The notes: generated from the letters alone by a model not told the origin. A DNA stretch of 64,000 nucleotides from CAJXVA01 sp963761755 (GCA_963761755.1 CAVXIC010000013.1:248001-312000); one strand, 5' to 3'; shown: positions 7,438 through 16,662, numbered from the stretch's first letter. Translations and numbers: made by a program.

Positions 7438-9690
7438 TTGTCGGTTACCGCGATTGCGCTGCTCGCCGCGTCGCCGCCGAGGACCTACGACGGGCCTGAG
7501 GCGGTCGCGCCACAGCCCCGCGATCCCGGCGTGCCGAACGCCGGCTCGTCCGAATCTCCGACCACGGCAGACACGCCACCGGATATCCAGCGCGAAGTCG
7601 TCGTCGGTGGCTACCGTCCCCCGCGCGAGGACACCGACCGGTCCGGCTCGGTCGTGGAGCGGCGCGACCTCGACGAGCGCCTCGTGCAGTCGGCGCCTGA
7701 TGCTCTGCGGTACGAGCCGGGCGTCTACATTCAGCAAACCGCGCACGCGCAGGCATCCCCATACGTCCGCGGGCTGACGGGGCAGCAGACCGTGATGTTC
7801 TTCGACGGGGTCCGCCTCAACAACAGCACGTTCAGACAAGGTCCCAACCAGTACTTCTTCACCGTGGATTCGCGGACCATCGATCGCCTCGAGGTCGTGC
7901 GCGGCGCGGCCTCGACTCGGTATGGCGCCGACGCGCTCGGCGGCGCGCTGCTGACCACCCCCCGGGATCCGACCCTTCGCGAGGAGGGCAAGCGAACGGT
8001 CGTGCACGGCCGCGCCTTGATGCACACGGGAACCGCCGACGGATCGTACGGCGGACGCGGGGAGATCGACCTGGGCTTCGCAGGGAAGCTCGGGGTCCTG
8101 GCCGGCGTTGGATATCGCGACGTCGGTCAGCTGCGCAGCGGCGGGCCGGTGATCGCCCCGGGCACGAACGAGCCGCAGCGCGTCCCGCCGGCGTTCGAGG
8201 CCGACGGCAAGACCCAGCGCGGCACGGGGTTTCGAGAGCTGACCGGCGACGTCCGGGCGGTCTGGGAGCCGGCGAAGGGGCATCGCGTGACCGCGGCGTA
8301 CTACGACTACCGGCAGTACGACGCGCCTCGCACCGACAAGTGCCCACCGCCGACCGCACCGCAAGACGAGTGCCTTCGGTACGCGGAGCAGTTTCGGACG
8401 CTGGTCTACGGGGCATACGAGACCTCCCAGGGGCCCAGCGCCGCCGAGAACGTCCGGGTGACGCTCAGCTATCAGCGACAGCACGAGGACCGCGTCTTCG
8501 ACCGCGGCGCTCCGTCGGTGACCACGCTGTTGGGCGAGGATGACGTCAACACGGTCGGCTCGGGCTTGAAGCTGCAGACCCGCGCCTTCGATCCCGAGCC
8601 GTGGGCGCGGCTGTGGGGTGTCTATGGGGCGGACGCCTACGTCGACTGGTTGGCGAGCGAGGCCTCGGTGCGCTTCGACGACACCGGCATCTCCTTGGAC
8701 CAGAGTCGAGGCCAGTACGTGGGGCGATCCCGCTACACGACCTCGGGCGCATTTGCCGAGCTTCACGTCGAACTCGCCCAAACGGTGCGCCTGCGCTCGG
8801 GAGGACGCGTGGCGCTGGCCAACGCGAAGTCACCGGGGGATGTCGAGACCGAGACGGCGGCGGTCGACCAGACCTGGATGTCCGCGGTGGGCATGGCCGG
8901 AGTCGCGGTCGAGCCGGTGCCGTGGTTGACGTTCTCCTTCAACGCCGACCAGGGGTTTCGGGCGCCGAACCTGGACGACTTGACGAGCCGGCAGCAGACG
9001 GGGCCTGGCTTCCAGTTCGAGAATGCCGCCCTCGATCCCGAACGCGCGCTGACGCTGGAAGCCGGTGTCGGGGTCGACGTGGGGGTGTTCGAGTTCGAGG
9101 CGTGGGGGTTTCGCACGCGGATCCATGACCTGATCGGTCGCGTCGCGGTGGATGTCGAAGACTGTCCTTCACAGACACCGCAGTGCGGCGCCTCGCAGAC
9201 TCGGTTCCAGCTCGACAACTTCGAGGGGCGGGCGCTGCTGTGGGGGGCGGAAGGGTCGGCCAGGGCGCACTTGCCCTTGGGAATCTGGGCGCGCACGACG
9301 CTGTCCTTCGCGCGTGGCGATCGTCCCAATCCGTTCGCCTCCTCGGGATCCAGCGAGCCATCGCGACTACCGATGTCCAGGGTTCCGCCGCTCAACGGCA
9401 CCGCGGAACTCGGCTGGCGGCACCGCTGGGGGGTCTACACCGCCGGGGGTCTGCGGTGGGCCCGTCTGCAGGACCGCTTGGCGCCGCAGGATGTGGCGGA
9501 CGTTCGCATCCCGATCGGCGGTACGCCAGGCTACATGGTGTTCGATCTGCGAGCTGGCTATCGGCTCGACCCGTACTTCGCCACCGCGCTGGTGTTCGAA
9601 AACGTCGGAGACACACCGTGGCGAGCGCACGGATCGAGCGTCAATGGCCCAGGCCGGAGCGTCATGTTGGAGACCCGGATCGGGTTCTGA
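7438..9690 (+). CDS. TonB-dependent outer-membrane receptor
   Basis: About 750 aa. The start is TTG at 7438, with GGGGGA about 8 bases upstream; TTG at 7432 is the alternative. A short hydrophobic signal is followed by a Pro/Thr linker and a plug domain. The plug contains DALRYEPGVYIQ, YVRGLTGQQTVMFFDGVRLN and RLEVVRGAASTRYGADALGG, typical of TonB-dependent receptors. The rest is rich in alternating strands and ends with Phe (ETRIGF), as expected for outer-membrane insertion. It is the first gene of a four-gene plus-strand run with a PstS-like binding protein, sensor kinase and response regulator. The ligand is unknown; the family takes up iron chelates, cobalamin, sugars and metals. Confidence 0.92.
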   Translation: MSVTAIALLAASPPRTYDGPEAVAPQPRDPGVPNAGSSESPTTADTPPDIQREVVVGGYRPPREDTDRSGSVVERRDLDERLVQSAPDALRYEPGVYIQQTAHAQASPYVRGLTGQQTVMFFDGVRLNNSTFRQGPNQYFFTVDSRTIDRLEVVRGAASTRYGADALGGALLTTPRDPTLREEGKRTVVHGRALMHTGTADGSYGGRGEIDLGFAGKLGVLAGVGYRDVGQLRSGGPVIAPGTNEPQRVPPAFEADGKTQRGTGFRELTGDVRAVWEPAKGHRVTAAYYDYRQYDAPRTDKCPPPTAPQDECLRYAEQFRTLVYGAYETSQGPSAAENVRVTLSYQRQHEDRVFDRGAPSVTTLLGEDDVNTVGSGLKLQTRAFDPEPWARLWGVYGADAYVDWLASEASVRFDDTGISLDQSRGQYVGRSRYTTSGAFAELHVELAQTVRLRSGGRVALANAKSPGDVETETAAVDQTWMSAVGMAGVAVEPVPWLTFSFNADQGFRAPNLDDLTSRQQTGPGFQFENAALDPERALTLEAGVGVDVGVFEFEAWGFRTRIHDLIGRVAVDVEDCPSQTPQCGASQTRFQLDNFEGRALLWGAEGSARAHLPLGIWARTTLSFARGDRPNPFASSGSSEPSRLPMSRVPPLNGTAELGWRHRWGVYTAGGLRWARLQDRLAPQDVADVRIPIGGTPGYMVFDLRAGYRLDPYFATALVFENVGDTPWRAHGSSVNGPGRSVMLETRIGF

Positions 9691-9707
9691 CGTTGTACCG
9701 TCTGCGG

Positions 9708-10667
9708 GTGTCCGATCCTTCCCAGTCGCGTCGCCGACCGTGGCTGCCCGCCTTGGCGATCATGGCGATCGTGGCGATCATTGGGGTGGTCGCGCTCTCG
9801 ACCGGGGTCGTGGTCGCCGTCATGCGGGACGTGGGGGAGAATACGCGGCCGCCGTTTTTGCTCGAAGACCATGACGCGCGGTCGCCCGCGCCCCCGGAGG
9901 ATGGTCGGCTTCACGTTGCGGGGTCTGGTTCGTGCGTGCCGCTGGCGCGAATGCTGGCCGGTGCGGCGATGCGGGACATCGGTCTGGCTCTCGAGATTCA
10001 CGCGAGTATCGGATCGGGCGGGGGAATTCGAGCGCTTCGAGACGGAGCGATCCAGCTCGCGATGGTCTCGCGCCCTCTGTCCCGCGAGGAACTCGACGCA
10101 GGCCTCGAGTACACGCCCTTCGCACGCATTCCGGTGATCGTCGCCGTTGGGCTCGACGTCCCCGACGAGGGGGTCTCGTTTGCGGACCTCGAGAACCTCT
10201 TTGGAGGCGTGAAGACGCGGTGGAGCAACGGATCCAACGTGGTCGTGCTGCTGCGGGAGCCCGGCGACTCCTCCCACCGCGTGGTGGAGGGGGTCGACGC
10301 TCGAATCGAGGCCGGGGTCGAGCGGGCCCGCGCGTTGGGGTCGTTCCCGGTTCTCTACCAAGACGGCGCGATGCAAGTGGCGTTGGCCAACACGCGGGGT
10401 GCCATCGGTTTGCACGGCAACGGTGTCGACGCTTCCCTCGCGGGCTTTCGTGCTCTGGCCGTCGAGGGGGTCGAGCCGACGGCAGCCAACGTCGAGTCGG
10501 GTCGGTACCCGTTCGTCAAAGAGCTCGCCTTCGTCACCCAGGGGGCGCCGCGCGGCGACGCGAAGGCGTTCATCGACTTCGTGCTCTCTGCGGGAGGACG
10601 GGCGCTGCTGCGAGCCCGCAACGCCGTCCCGCCATCGACGCAGCGCGCGATCGAGGAGGCGGGCTGA
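9708..10667 (+). CDS. Membrane-anchored PstS-like substrate-binding protein
   Basis: 319 aa from GTG at 9708; TTG at 9693 in the same frame is equally possible. The N-terminus is an uncleaved-looking anchor (hydrophobic residues 12-36) after an Arg-rich start. The periplasmic part follows the phosphate-binding-protein family: HVAGSGSCVPLARMLAGA, then SIGSGGGIRALRDGAIQLAM, then VSFADLENLFGG, and a C-terminal KAFIDFVLSAGGRALL. No Pst permease or ATPase gene is nearby. It sits 17 bases after the TonB receptor and 3 bases before a sensor kinase, so it may present a ligand to that kinase. The phosphate-type ligand is an assumption. Confidence 0.8.
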   Translation: MSDPSQSRRRPWLPALAIMAIVAIIGVVALSTGVVVAVMRDVGENTRPPFLLEDHDARSPAPPEDGRLHVAGSGSCVPLARMLAGAAMRDIGLALEIHASIGSGGGIRALRDGAIQLAMVSRPLSREELDAGLEYTPFARIPVIVAVGLDVPDEGVSFADLENLFGGVKTRWSNGSNVVVLLREPGDSSHRVVEGVDARIEAGVERARALGSFPVLYQDGAMQVALANTRGAIGLHGNGVDASLAGFRALAVEGVEPTAANVESGRYPFVKELAFVTQGAPRGDAKAFIDFVLSAGGRALLRARNAVPPSTQRAIEEAG

Positions 10668-10670
10668 GCG

Positions 10671-12008
10671 ATGCCGGTGCGAGACGTTCAGGGCGGTGTA
10701 CGCCTGGAGCTGCGGCGATACCTGGGGACTCGCCTGGTCCCGCTGACGCTGCTCGTCGCGGTGTTCACGTGCCTGTCGGCCCCGCTGGCCTTCTTCGTGC
10801 TGGGCCGGGACGCTCTGCAGCTTCGGGCAGACGGTACCGCGCGAGAGGCCGCGAGCGTGCTGCGACAGGACGTGCAGGAACGCCCATTGCTGTGGAAGTA
10901 CGACGCGGCCAAGGTGTTGGCTCGCATCGCGATGTTCGAGTTGCCCGGTGTCCAGCACGTCGTGGTGGTGGATGCCGCTGGGGTCCCCATTCGTGGCTCA
11001 GCGGACGATCCGCAGGCGCTGGCTCAGCTCGGCGCGCTGTGGCAGAGCGCGGACATCGAGGTTCATGGTGAGGTCGCGGGCGCGGTCTGGGTCGGGGTTT
11101 CGACCGCGTCCTTGGAGCGCGACACGCTTGCACTCCTCGCAGGCTTCACCGCGCTGGGCCTGGCGCTGGGGGGCCTGCTCTACTGGGTCCCGATGCGGGC
11201 GATGGGCCGCGCCGAGGCCAACCTGCGCGCGCTCGTGAGCCGGCTCGAGGAATCCCAAGGCGCGCTTGCTCGCCTCAACGAGACGCTGGAGTCCCAGGTC
11301 GAGGCGAGAAGCGTCGAGCTGCGGGATGCGCTCGAGGAGCTGCAGCGCAAGGAGCAGAACCTTCGCGAGATCTCGGGGCGTGCGATTCGAATGCAGGAGG
11401 CCGAGCGGCGCGGCATCGCCCGTGAGCTGCACGACTCGGCCGGCCAAGCGCTTACCGCCGTACGGATTCATCTTCAGCTGATCGGCGACCTGCTCGCCGC
11501 ACGCGAGGGCGATGAGGCCAAGACTACGATGATGGCGAGGCGAACCCTGGGCATGGTCGACGACACCGTCGAAGAGATTCGGCGGGCGGTCAACCAGCTT
11601 GGGCCAGCGGTGCTCGACGACGTGGGGCTGGAGGCGGCAATCCTTCGGGCGGCGGACGATCTCTCGGAGGCCACGTCGGTGCAGGTCGAGTTCAGCTACG
11701 CCGTGGGAGATCCACTGGACGCATCGGTCGAGATGACCGTCTATCGGATCGTCCAAGAAGCCCTCACCAACGTCGCGCGCCATGCCGAGGCAAGCGAGGT
11801 CGCGATCGAGGTGGAACGGGCCGGCGACACGCTGCGACTGGCGATGGTCGATGACGGCAAGGGCTTCGATCCGGACGCGGTCGGGCCGCGCAGGCGTGGC
11901 TTGGTCGGCATGCGCGAGCGGGTGGAGCTGCTCGGCGGCACGTTGCTGCTGCACGCGGAGCCCGGCCAGGGCACGCGGATCGACGTGCGCCTTCCGGTGG
12001 GCGCGTAA
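10671..12008 (+). CDS. NarL-type (HisKA_3) sensor histidine kinase
   Basis: 445 aa. Membrane segments lie at about residues 22-44 and 153-173, enclosing a periplasmic domain of about 105 residues. A coiled coil follows (about 180-240). The dimerisation and phosphoacceptor box is ERRGIARELHDSAGQAL, with His254. The ATPase part has IVQEALTNVARHAEA, VDDGKGFD and GLVGMRERVELLGG, as in NarX/DegS-type kinases. It lies 3 bases after the binding-protein gene, and the cognate regulator follows at 12035. The periplasmic domain is not recognised and could read the state of the binding protein or receptor encoded upstream. Confidence 0.93.
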   Translation: MPVRDVQGGVRLELRRYLGTRLVPLTLLVAVFTCLSAPLAFFVLGRDALQLRADGTAREAASVLRQDVQERPLLWKYDAAKVLARIAMFELPGVQHVVVVDAAGVPIRGSADDPQALAQLGALWQSADIEVHGEVAGAVWVGVSTASLERDTLALLAGFTALGLALGGLLYWVPMRAMGRAEANLRALVSRLEESQGALARLNETLESQVEARSVELRDALEELQRKEQNLREISGRAIRMQEAERRGIARELHDSAGQALTAVRIHLQLIGDLLAAREGDEAKTTMMARRTLGMVDDTVEEIRRAVNQLGPAVLDDVGLEAAILRAADDLSEATSVQVEFSYAVGDPLDASVEMTVYRIVQEALTNVARHAEASEVAIEVERAGDTLRLAMVDDGKGFDPDAVGPRRRGLVGMRERVELLGGTLLLHAEPGQGTRIDVRLPVGA

Positions 12009-12034
12009 ATCTCAGTGGTGCTAGGGTGAACCCG

Positions 12035-12685
12035 ATGTCCGACCCCGTTCGCGTCGTTTTGGTCGAGGACCACCAGATCGTTCGGGAGGGCCTGCGAGCG
12101 CTCTTGGACGGGCAGGACGACATCGAGGTCGTCGGCGAGGCGGACAACGGCAAGGATGGAGCCGCGCTCGTGGAGCAGCTGCGTCCCGACGTCGCCGTGC
12201 TCGACCTCAACATGCCGCAGCTCGATGGCGTCGAGGCGACGAAGCTCATTCGCAAGCAAGCGCCCGATACCCAGGTGCTCATCCTCAGCATGTACTCCAC
12301 CGGGGAACACGTTCGGCCTGCGATTCGGGCCGGTGCAGGCGGCTACCTGCTGAAGGGATCCGGCCTGTCCGACCTCGTATCGGCGATTCACGCAGTGGCG
12401 TCGGGCAACGCATTCTTCAGCCCCGAGGTGGCCAAGATCGTCCTCGACGATTCTCGGGGAGGAGCGCAGCCCCGCGCCGGCTCCGACCTCACGCCGCGGG
12501 AGCGGCAGGTACTCAAGCTGGTGGCCGAGGGCAAGTCCAGCCCGGAGATCGCCGAAGAGCTAGGGCTGAGCGTCAAGACGATCGAAGGCCACCGCGGCCG
12601 GCTCATGGCCAAGCTCGAAGCGAAGAACGTCGCAGGGATGGTTCGACACGCCATCCGCATCGGGTTGGTCTCGGCGGATATGTAG
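12035..12685 (+). CDS. LuxR/NarL-family response regulator
   Basis: 216 aa from ATG at 12035; GTG at 12026 is an alternative. The receiver domain (1-120) has the acidic pair ED at 11-12, the phosphoacceptor D57 in VAVLDLNMP, and Lys in GYLLKGSG. The C-terminal helix-turn-helix is of the LuxR type: LTPRERQVLKLVAEGKSS then EIAEELGLSVKTIEGHR. It is the natural partner of the kinase immediately upstream. Targets are unknown; the operon's own promoter or the following lipoprotein gene are reasonable guesses. Confidence 0.95.
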   Translation: MSDPVRVVLVEDHQIVREGLRALLDGQDDIEVVGEADNGKDGAALVEQLRPDVAVLDLNMPQLDGVEATKLIRKQAPDTQVLILSMYSTGEHVRPAIRAGAGGYLLKGSGLSDLVSAIHAVASGNAFFSPEVAKIVLDDSRGGAQPRAGSDLTPRERQVLKLVAEGKSSPEIAEELGLSVKTIEGHRGRLMAKLEAKNVAGMVRHAIRIGLVSADM

Positions 12686-12764
12686 CTCGATTGCGTGGAA
12701 ACCCCCGACGAGGATCCGTGGACTCCCGCTTTCGCTGCGGCCGCGCAGCGTGGATGCTCGGCGC

Positions 12765-13928
12765 ATGCGGAGGCTTACCTTGGTGCGGGCGGGATTGCTG
12801 GCGGTTGCGTTCTGGGCGGTGGGCTGCGATGGCGGCTCCGACGAGGCCGGTGAAACCGACGGAGAGACCGACGATGGCGACGGCATGGTCTTCGCGTGCG
12901 GCGACCTGGTCGACGACGACGACTTGGCCGCCTGCTCGCCCAACGCAAACGACTATCAGCCAGGCGCCGAAGATGGCTATCCGGCCTGCGTGACGGACGA
13001 TGGCACCTACGCGTTGGTGGACAGCACGCCCAGCTCCATCGCTCGGGTCGAGGCCTACGAGGACGTGCTCTCCCTGCTCGCAAGCGACTCGACGCCCGAT
13101 GGCTTCACGGCTGCTCGGGCAAAATACGCTGAAGATGAAGGCCTGGAATCGCGGCTGCAGCGACGCGAAGATCTACATTTTCCCGAGATCCCCGAGTCGG
13201 ATTGGGATCCGGGGGTCGACGCGGACAAGCAGTGCACGGTGTCGGCCAACGTCGACAAGTACGCGGACCGCTGTGCGGGTCCGGCTCAGATCGCCCCGAT
13301 CATGAACGACGCGTTCGCGGCGGGGCAGATGGGCGAGGGGGAGCCGGCGATCCACATCGCACGCATCGAGGCCGCGGGCCTTTGGTTCCTGTACCTGTCG
13401 GTCTACAAGGAGGCCAACACCTGCTTCACCGGCGCGGCCAAGGACTGCGATTCGTCGTGGGCTTACTACACCGGCGGCTTCGACCGCGCCGGTGGTATCG
13501 GACTCGCGGCCGACGTGCGGGCGGCCGACGCCGATGCCCATTCGGCGATCTGGGATGGATTCAGCGCGTTTCGGTGCATCCGAGATGCGAACCCGGCCGA
13601 CGACACGCCAGCGGTCAGCGACCTGGACATGGAAGCCCAGGGCTTGCTGTGCTCCGCGCAGAGTCAGCTGACCACCGCGCTCGACTACGGCCTCGCTCAG
13701 GTCGTCCGCGCGCGGCTCGAGGGATTCGTCGACCTTGCGGACGACGACGCTGCGGCCGCGTGGGCTGGCCTCGAGATCCTCGGTCCCGTGCTTGATCGGG
13801 CCGGCAACGATCGCGACGCGGCTCGGTACGCTTCGCTGCAGAGCTTCTGGGCTGGGGGACAGCCGACGGACGGCGCCGCGGTAACCGAGGCGATCGCGAC
13901 GCTCGATGCGGTCTTTGGCTGTCCGTAG
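12765..13928 (+). CDS. Lipoprotein of unknown function
   Basis: 387 aa from ATG at 12765, giving MRRLTLVRAG and a clear lipobox (FWAVGC). A short Asp/Glu/Gly linker follows. The remaining roughly 330 residues look helical, with scattered Cys pairs, and I do not recognise them. It starts 80 bases after the response regulator on the same strand, so it may be cotranscribed with, or controlled by, the TonB/two-component operon. A haem- or metal-related role would suit the neighbourhood, but no motif supports it. Confidence 0.8.
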   Translation: MRRLTLVRAGLLAVAFWAVGCDGGSDEAGETDGETDDGDGMVFACGDLVDDDDLAACSPNANDYQPGAEDGYPACVTDDGTYALVDSTPSSIARVEAYEDVLSLLASDSTPDGFTAARAKYAEDEGLESRLQRREDLHFPEIPESDWDPGVDADKQCTVSANVDKYADRCAGPAQIAPIMNDAFAAGQMGEGEPAIHIARIEAAGLWFLYLSVYKEANTCFTGAAKDCDSSWAYYTGGFDRAGGIGLAADVRAADADAHSAIWDGFSAFRCIRDANPADDTPAVSDLDMEAQGLLCSAQSQLTTALDYGLAQVVRARLEGFVDLADDDAAAAWAGLEILGPVLDRAGNDRDAARYASLQSFWAGGQPTDGAAVTEAIATLDAVFGCP

Positions 13929-14114
13929 GGCTCAGTGGGCCCACAGTCTGGGCTGGTGAAGGGGACCTCCGTCACCAGTTTCTGCGGTCCCCGCTTCGGA
14001 CTCTGCGCGATTCGCGCCGTTTGTGGTGCGCAGATGGGGGCCTGAGCGTACCTGCCCTGCGCAGGAGATTGGGTTTGCCGGCGAGCGGCGGATCATAGGA
14101 TGGTGGCCGACGAG

Positions 14115-14276
14115 ATGAAGCGCTACGCGGCAATCCTCGCCTCGACCTGCTCTCCGATGAGCAACGGGTGCGTTAGCCCCTCCGTCCCTTCCGAGAGCGA
14201 GACGAGCACCGGCGGAAGCGCTGGGTCGGGTCGAGCACGACTCGGCCAGCGGTTTCCGCTGCGCGACCGAAGCTGA
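14115..14276 (+). pseudogene. Short lipoprotein N-terminus, probable remnant
   Basis: A 53-codon frame from ATG at 14115 (or 14100) reads MKRYAAILASTCSPMSNGCV, then a Ser/Glu/Thr/Gly run (SESETSTGGSAGSG), then an Arg-rich tail and TGA. The opening resembles the signal, Cys and low-complexity linker of the many lipoproteins in this window, but no mature domain follows. It is probably the head of a broken lipoprotein gene. The rest of the interval 13929-14290 shows nothing recognisable. Confidence 0.4.
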
Positions 14277-14290
14277 GTCGCGAGCGCTTG

Positions 14291-15166
14291 ATGGTTCCCA
14301 ACGAATATACATATCCGCGATACCTCCGCTCGAAACGCACGGTCGATGACCGGGCGCTCAACCGAGACGTGATGGACACGGTCCTCGAGGGGCTCCCCCG
14401 AGACCGGACGGTGCGGATAGCGGAGCTCGGTGGCGGTGTTGGCACCATGGTCGATCGCCTCATAGAGTCGGGCTCGATTTCGCGGGCGGACTATCTGATC
14501 GTCGATGCGAGCGCCGACTTCCTGGAGGAAGTCGACGAGTTGGGTCCCACGTGGTTGAATGGCGCGACGAGGACAACCGCTGCAAGGCCGGGAGTGTCCT
14601 GTGCCGTGTCAACGCACCATGCGCTCATCGAAGACTGGGTCGCGGCGACGGAGGGCGGCTTTGACCTGGTCATCGCCCATGCAGTGCTGGACCTCGTCGA
14701 CGTTCAAAGCGTGCTGCCCACGCTCCTGGGTTCGCTGGACGAACGAGGGCAACTTTGGGCAACGATCAACTTCGACGGCGACACCATCTTCATGCCGCGG
14801 CATCCCTTCGATGACGAGTTGATGGCGGCCTACCACCTGAGCATGGACACCCGCACGAGGGATGGACAGGCATCTGGATCATCGACGGCGGGTCGAGAAC
14901 TCTTCCTGCACGTGCGCAACGCAGGAGGGAGAATCACCCGAGCGGGAAGTTCAGACTGGGTCGTCTTCAATGGCGGAACAGGCTACGTTGGCGACGAAGC
15001 CTACTTCGCGCACCACATCATCCACACTGTCGAACAGGAGCTGTCGTCGCATCCCGTGCTCAGCGAAGATGTGAAGCGGTGGGGGCAGGTTCGGCACGGA
15101 CAGGTCGAGACGGGTGAACTCGTCTATATTGCGCATCAGCTCGACTTTGCTATCCGAAGGGCTTGA
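14291..15166 (+). CDS. SAM-dependent methyltransferase (class I)
   Basis: 291 aa from ATG at 14291. The SAM-binding motif I is VRIAELGGGVGTMVDRL (about residues 40-56), followed by the acidic strand end YLIVDAS. A later FDLVIAHAVLDLVDV matches motif IV and the loop after it. A region of about 90 residues at the C-terminus, including GYVGDEAYFAHHIIHTVE, is not recognised and probably forms the substrate lid. Third-position base use looks less GC-biased than in neighbouring genes, which could mean transfer. No biosynthetic partners are adjacent, so the substrate is unknown. Confidence 0.8.
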   Translation: MVPNEYTYPRYLRSKRTVDDRALNRDVMDTVLEGLPRDRTVRIAELGGGVGTMVDRLIESGSISRADYLIVDASADFLEEVDELGPTWLNGATRTTAARPGVSCAVSTHHALIEDWVAATEGGFDLVIAHAVLDLVDVQSVLPTLLGSLDERGQLWATINFDGDTIFMPRHPFDDELMAAYHLSMDTRTRDGQASGSSTAGRELFLHVRNAGGRITRAGSSDWVVFNGGTGYVGDEAYFAHHIIHTVEQELSSHPVLSEDVKRWGQVRHGQVETGELVYIAHQLDFAIRRA

Positions 15167-15213
15167 GGGCGCGTTCCGAAGTCCGAGCGAGGTGCGCTCT
15201 GCGCCGAAAAGAA

Positions 15214-15243
15214 AATCGGCCGCCTCGAACGAGACGGCCGATT
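15214..15243 (-). terminator. Intrinsic terminator of minus-strand MYXO-CTERM gene
   Basis: AATCGGCCG pairs with CGGCCGATT around a 12-base loop. On the minus strand the stem is followed by a T-rich stretch (complement of GAAAAGAAA), 20 bases after the stop at 15263. Confidence 0.8.
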
Positions 15244-15262
15244 CTCAGCGCACGTAGAGCGT

Positions 15263-15835
15263 TCAGTCGCGACGGCGTCGCAGCGCGACGAGTCCGAACA
15301 GTCCGAGCATCCACGCCACGCCGCCGCCTTCGTCGGTGGTGGCGCAGCCGCAGCCCGCGTCGGAGGGCGCCGGTGCAGCGGGGAATCCGCCCGAGGAGCC
15401 CTCATCACCGCCCGAGGTGGTCGCGTCGGGGTCCGCTCCGGTGGTGGTGCCGTTGGAGTCCGAGTCGGAGTCTCCGCCGGAGCTGTCGTCCCCGTCCCCG
15501 GTGGACGAGTCCGCGGCTTCGCCCGTGGACGTCCCGGGATCGGGAAGCTCCGGAACGTCGAAGCTGATCTGCTCGGCCGGGAACTCGACGGGGATTGCTT
15601 CGTTGATCGGGAAGTCGAGGGGGACCTCGATCGGGCCGAATGAGATCTCCACGCCCCCAACGTCGACGGTCCCGCTTGCGAGCAGGATCAGGGCAATCTC
15701 TGCGTCGAAGGTTCCATACAGCGTTCCGTACATGTCCGTGGTCTGACCGGGAACCGAGTCGGGAAGCATGAGGTCGAGAGCGTCGTCCTCAGCGTCGTAG
15801 ACTACCGACCTCGTTGGCCACGACGGAGTCCTCAC
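15263..15835 (-). CDS. C-terminal half of a frameshifted MYXO-CTERM surface protein
   Basis: This frame opens with a weak start inside the preceding gene and continues it after a one-base shift. The true joint is in the overlap 15789-15835, where the first half ends ANEV and this frame supplies VVYDAEDDALDL. It holds the rest of the mature domain, then a Ser/Asp/Gly/Thr linker, then a tripartite sorting tail: a Cys pair (GCGCATT), a hydrophobic helix (WMLGLFGLVAL) and RRRRD. That tail is of the MYXO-CTERM type, which directs myxobacterial proteins to the cell surface. Alone, this half lacks a signal peptide and would not be exported. Confidence 0.7.
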   Translation of the reverse strand: MRTPSWPTRSVVYDAEDDALDLMLPDSVPGQTTDMYGTLYGTFDAEIALILLASGTVDVGGVEISFGPIEVPLDFPINEAIPVEFPAEQISFDVPELPDPGTSTGEAADSSTGDGDDSSGGDSDSDSNGTTTGADPDATTSGGDEGSSGGFPAAPAPSDAGCGCATTDEGGGVAWMLGLFGLVALRRRRD

Positions 15836-16394
15836 CGTCTGTGAGCACGATCTCGATGCTCTGGTACTCGATGCCCGGGATGTTGAACTGGTAGTCGATG
15901 TCCAGCGTCACATCGGCCCCCAGAATCGTGAACGACGTGTCGACCAGATCGTTCGGGCCAATCCCCTCATTCACGCCAAACGGGCGTTCGATGTCCCCTG
16001 GAAGTAGGTAGGGCGAGAACGTTCCGTTTGCAGTCTCTTCGATGTTGTAGAGTCCGACGTTGAAAGATGATCCGCCGAACGTGACCTCGACACCGAGCTC
16101 AACACCCAAAGCATTCTCCATGACTCCGCCGTCGGCGTCGCCGGTGAAGGTCAACGTTTGCGCCTCGAAGTCGTACTCGGTCTGCCCGGTCATCTCGATG
16201 TCGACCTCGTGGTACGCGGTCGCGGTCAGGTTGAGGTCCACGCCCAACGGCAGATCGATCGGGCCGGACGACCACGGGAAGTCGTTCGGGCGGAACGTGG
16301 TCTGCGGGTTGAAGTTGTCCGAGCTCGTCTCCGCGTGAGCTTCAGCCCCTAGAAGCGCCGTAACGACGCCCACCATCAAAGCAATCTTCTTCAT
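15789..16394 (-). CDS. N-terminal half of a frameshifted MYXO-CTERM surface protein
   Basis: Start at ATG 16394 with GGGAG 7 bases upstream. The signal peptide is MKKIALMVGVVTALLGAEAHA. The mature part is rich in strands (for example GVELGVEVTFGGSSFNVGLY) and not recognised. The frame ends soon after DGEDSVVANEV with GSLRR and a stop, while the second frame continues the same kind of sequence to a MYXO-CTERM tail. A single base change in length would rejoin them into about 370 residues. This could be a recent inactivating mutation, a sequencing error or programmed slippage; no classical slippery heptamer was noticed at the joint. Confidence 0.7.
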   Translation of the reverse strand: MKKIALMVGVVTALLGAEAHAETSSDNFNPQTTFRPNDFPWSSGPIDLPLGVDLNLTATAYHEVDIEMTGQTEYDFEAQTLTFTGDADGGVMENALGVELGVEVTFGGSSFNVGLYNIEETANGTFSPYLLPGDIERPFGVNEGIGPNDLVDTSFTILGADVTLDIDYQFNIPGIEYQSIEIVLTDGEDSVVANEVGSLRR

Positions 16395-16662
16395 GTTTGC
16401 ACTCCCAAGCCGGTCGAGTTTCTCATGCCGTCCCCACCCACGGGAGCGCCTACATCGACCCACCTATCGCCAGCCTCTATCATGGTTTAGAAGCAGGCAC
16501 CGTGTGCCAACCTTGGAACGGAACTCTCGATCGCTGACGAAACGTTGACTCATCGAGCCCGGCCGAAGGCTATCCACGCGACCGGCGTTTTCTCAAGTGC
16601 TCGTTCCCGCGCGTCGAAGCGCAACGCGTTCCGCATGCGCAAATCCCGCGTTCTCGTATAGC

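Noticed and set aside
7309..8781. 490-codon minus-strand frame opposite the TonB receptor
   Set aside because: No signal, domain or ribosome site, and the receptor frame has clear plug motifs.
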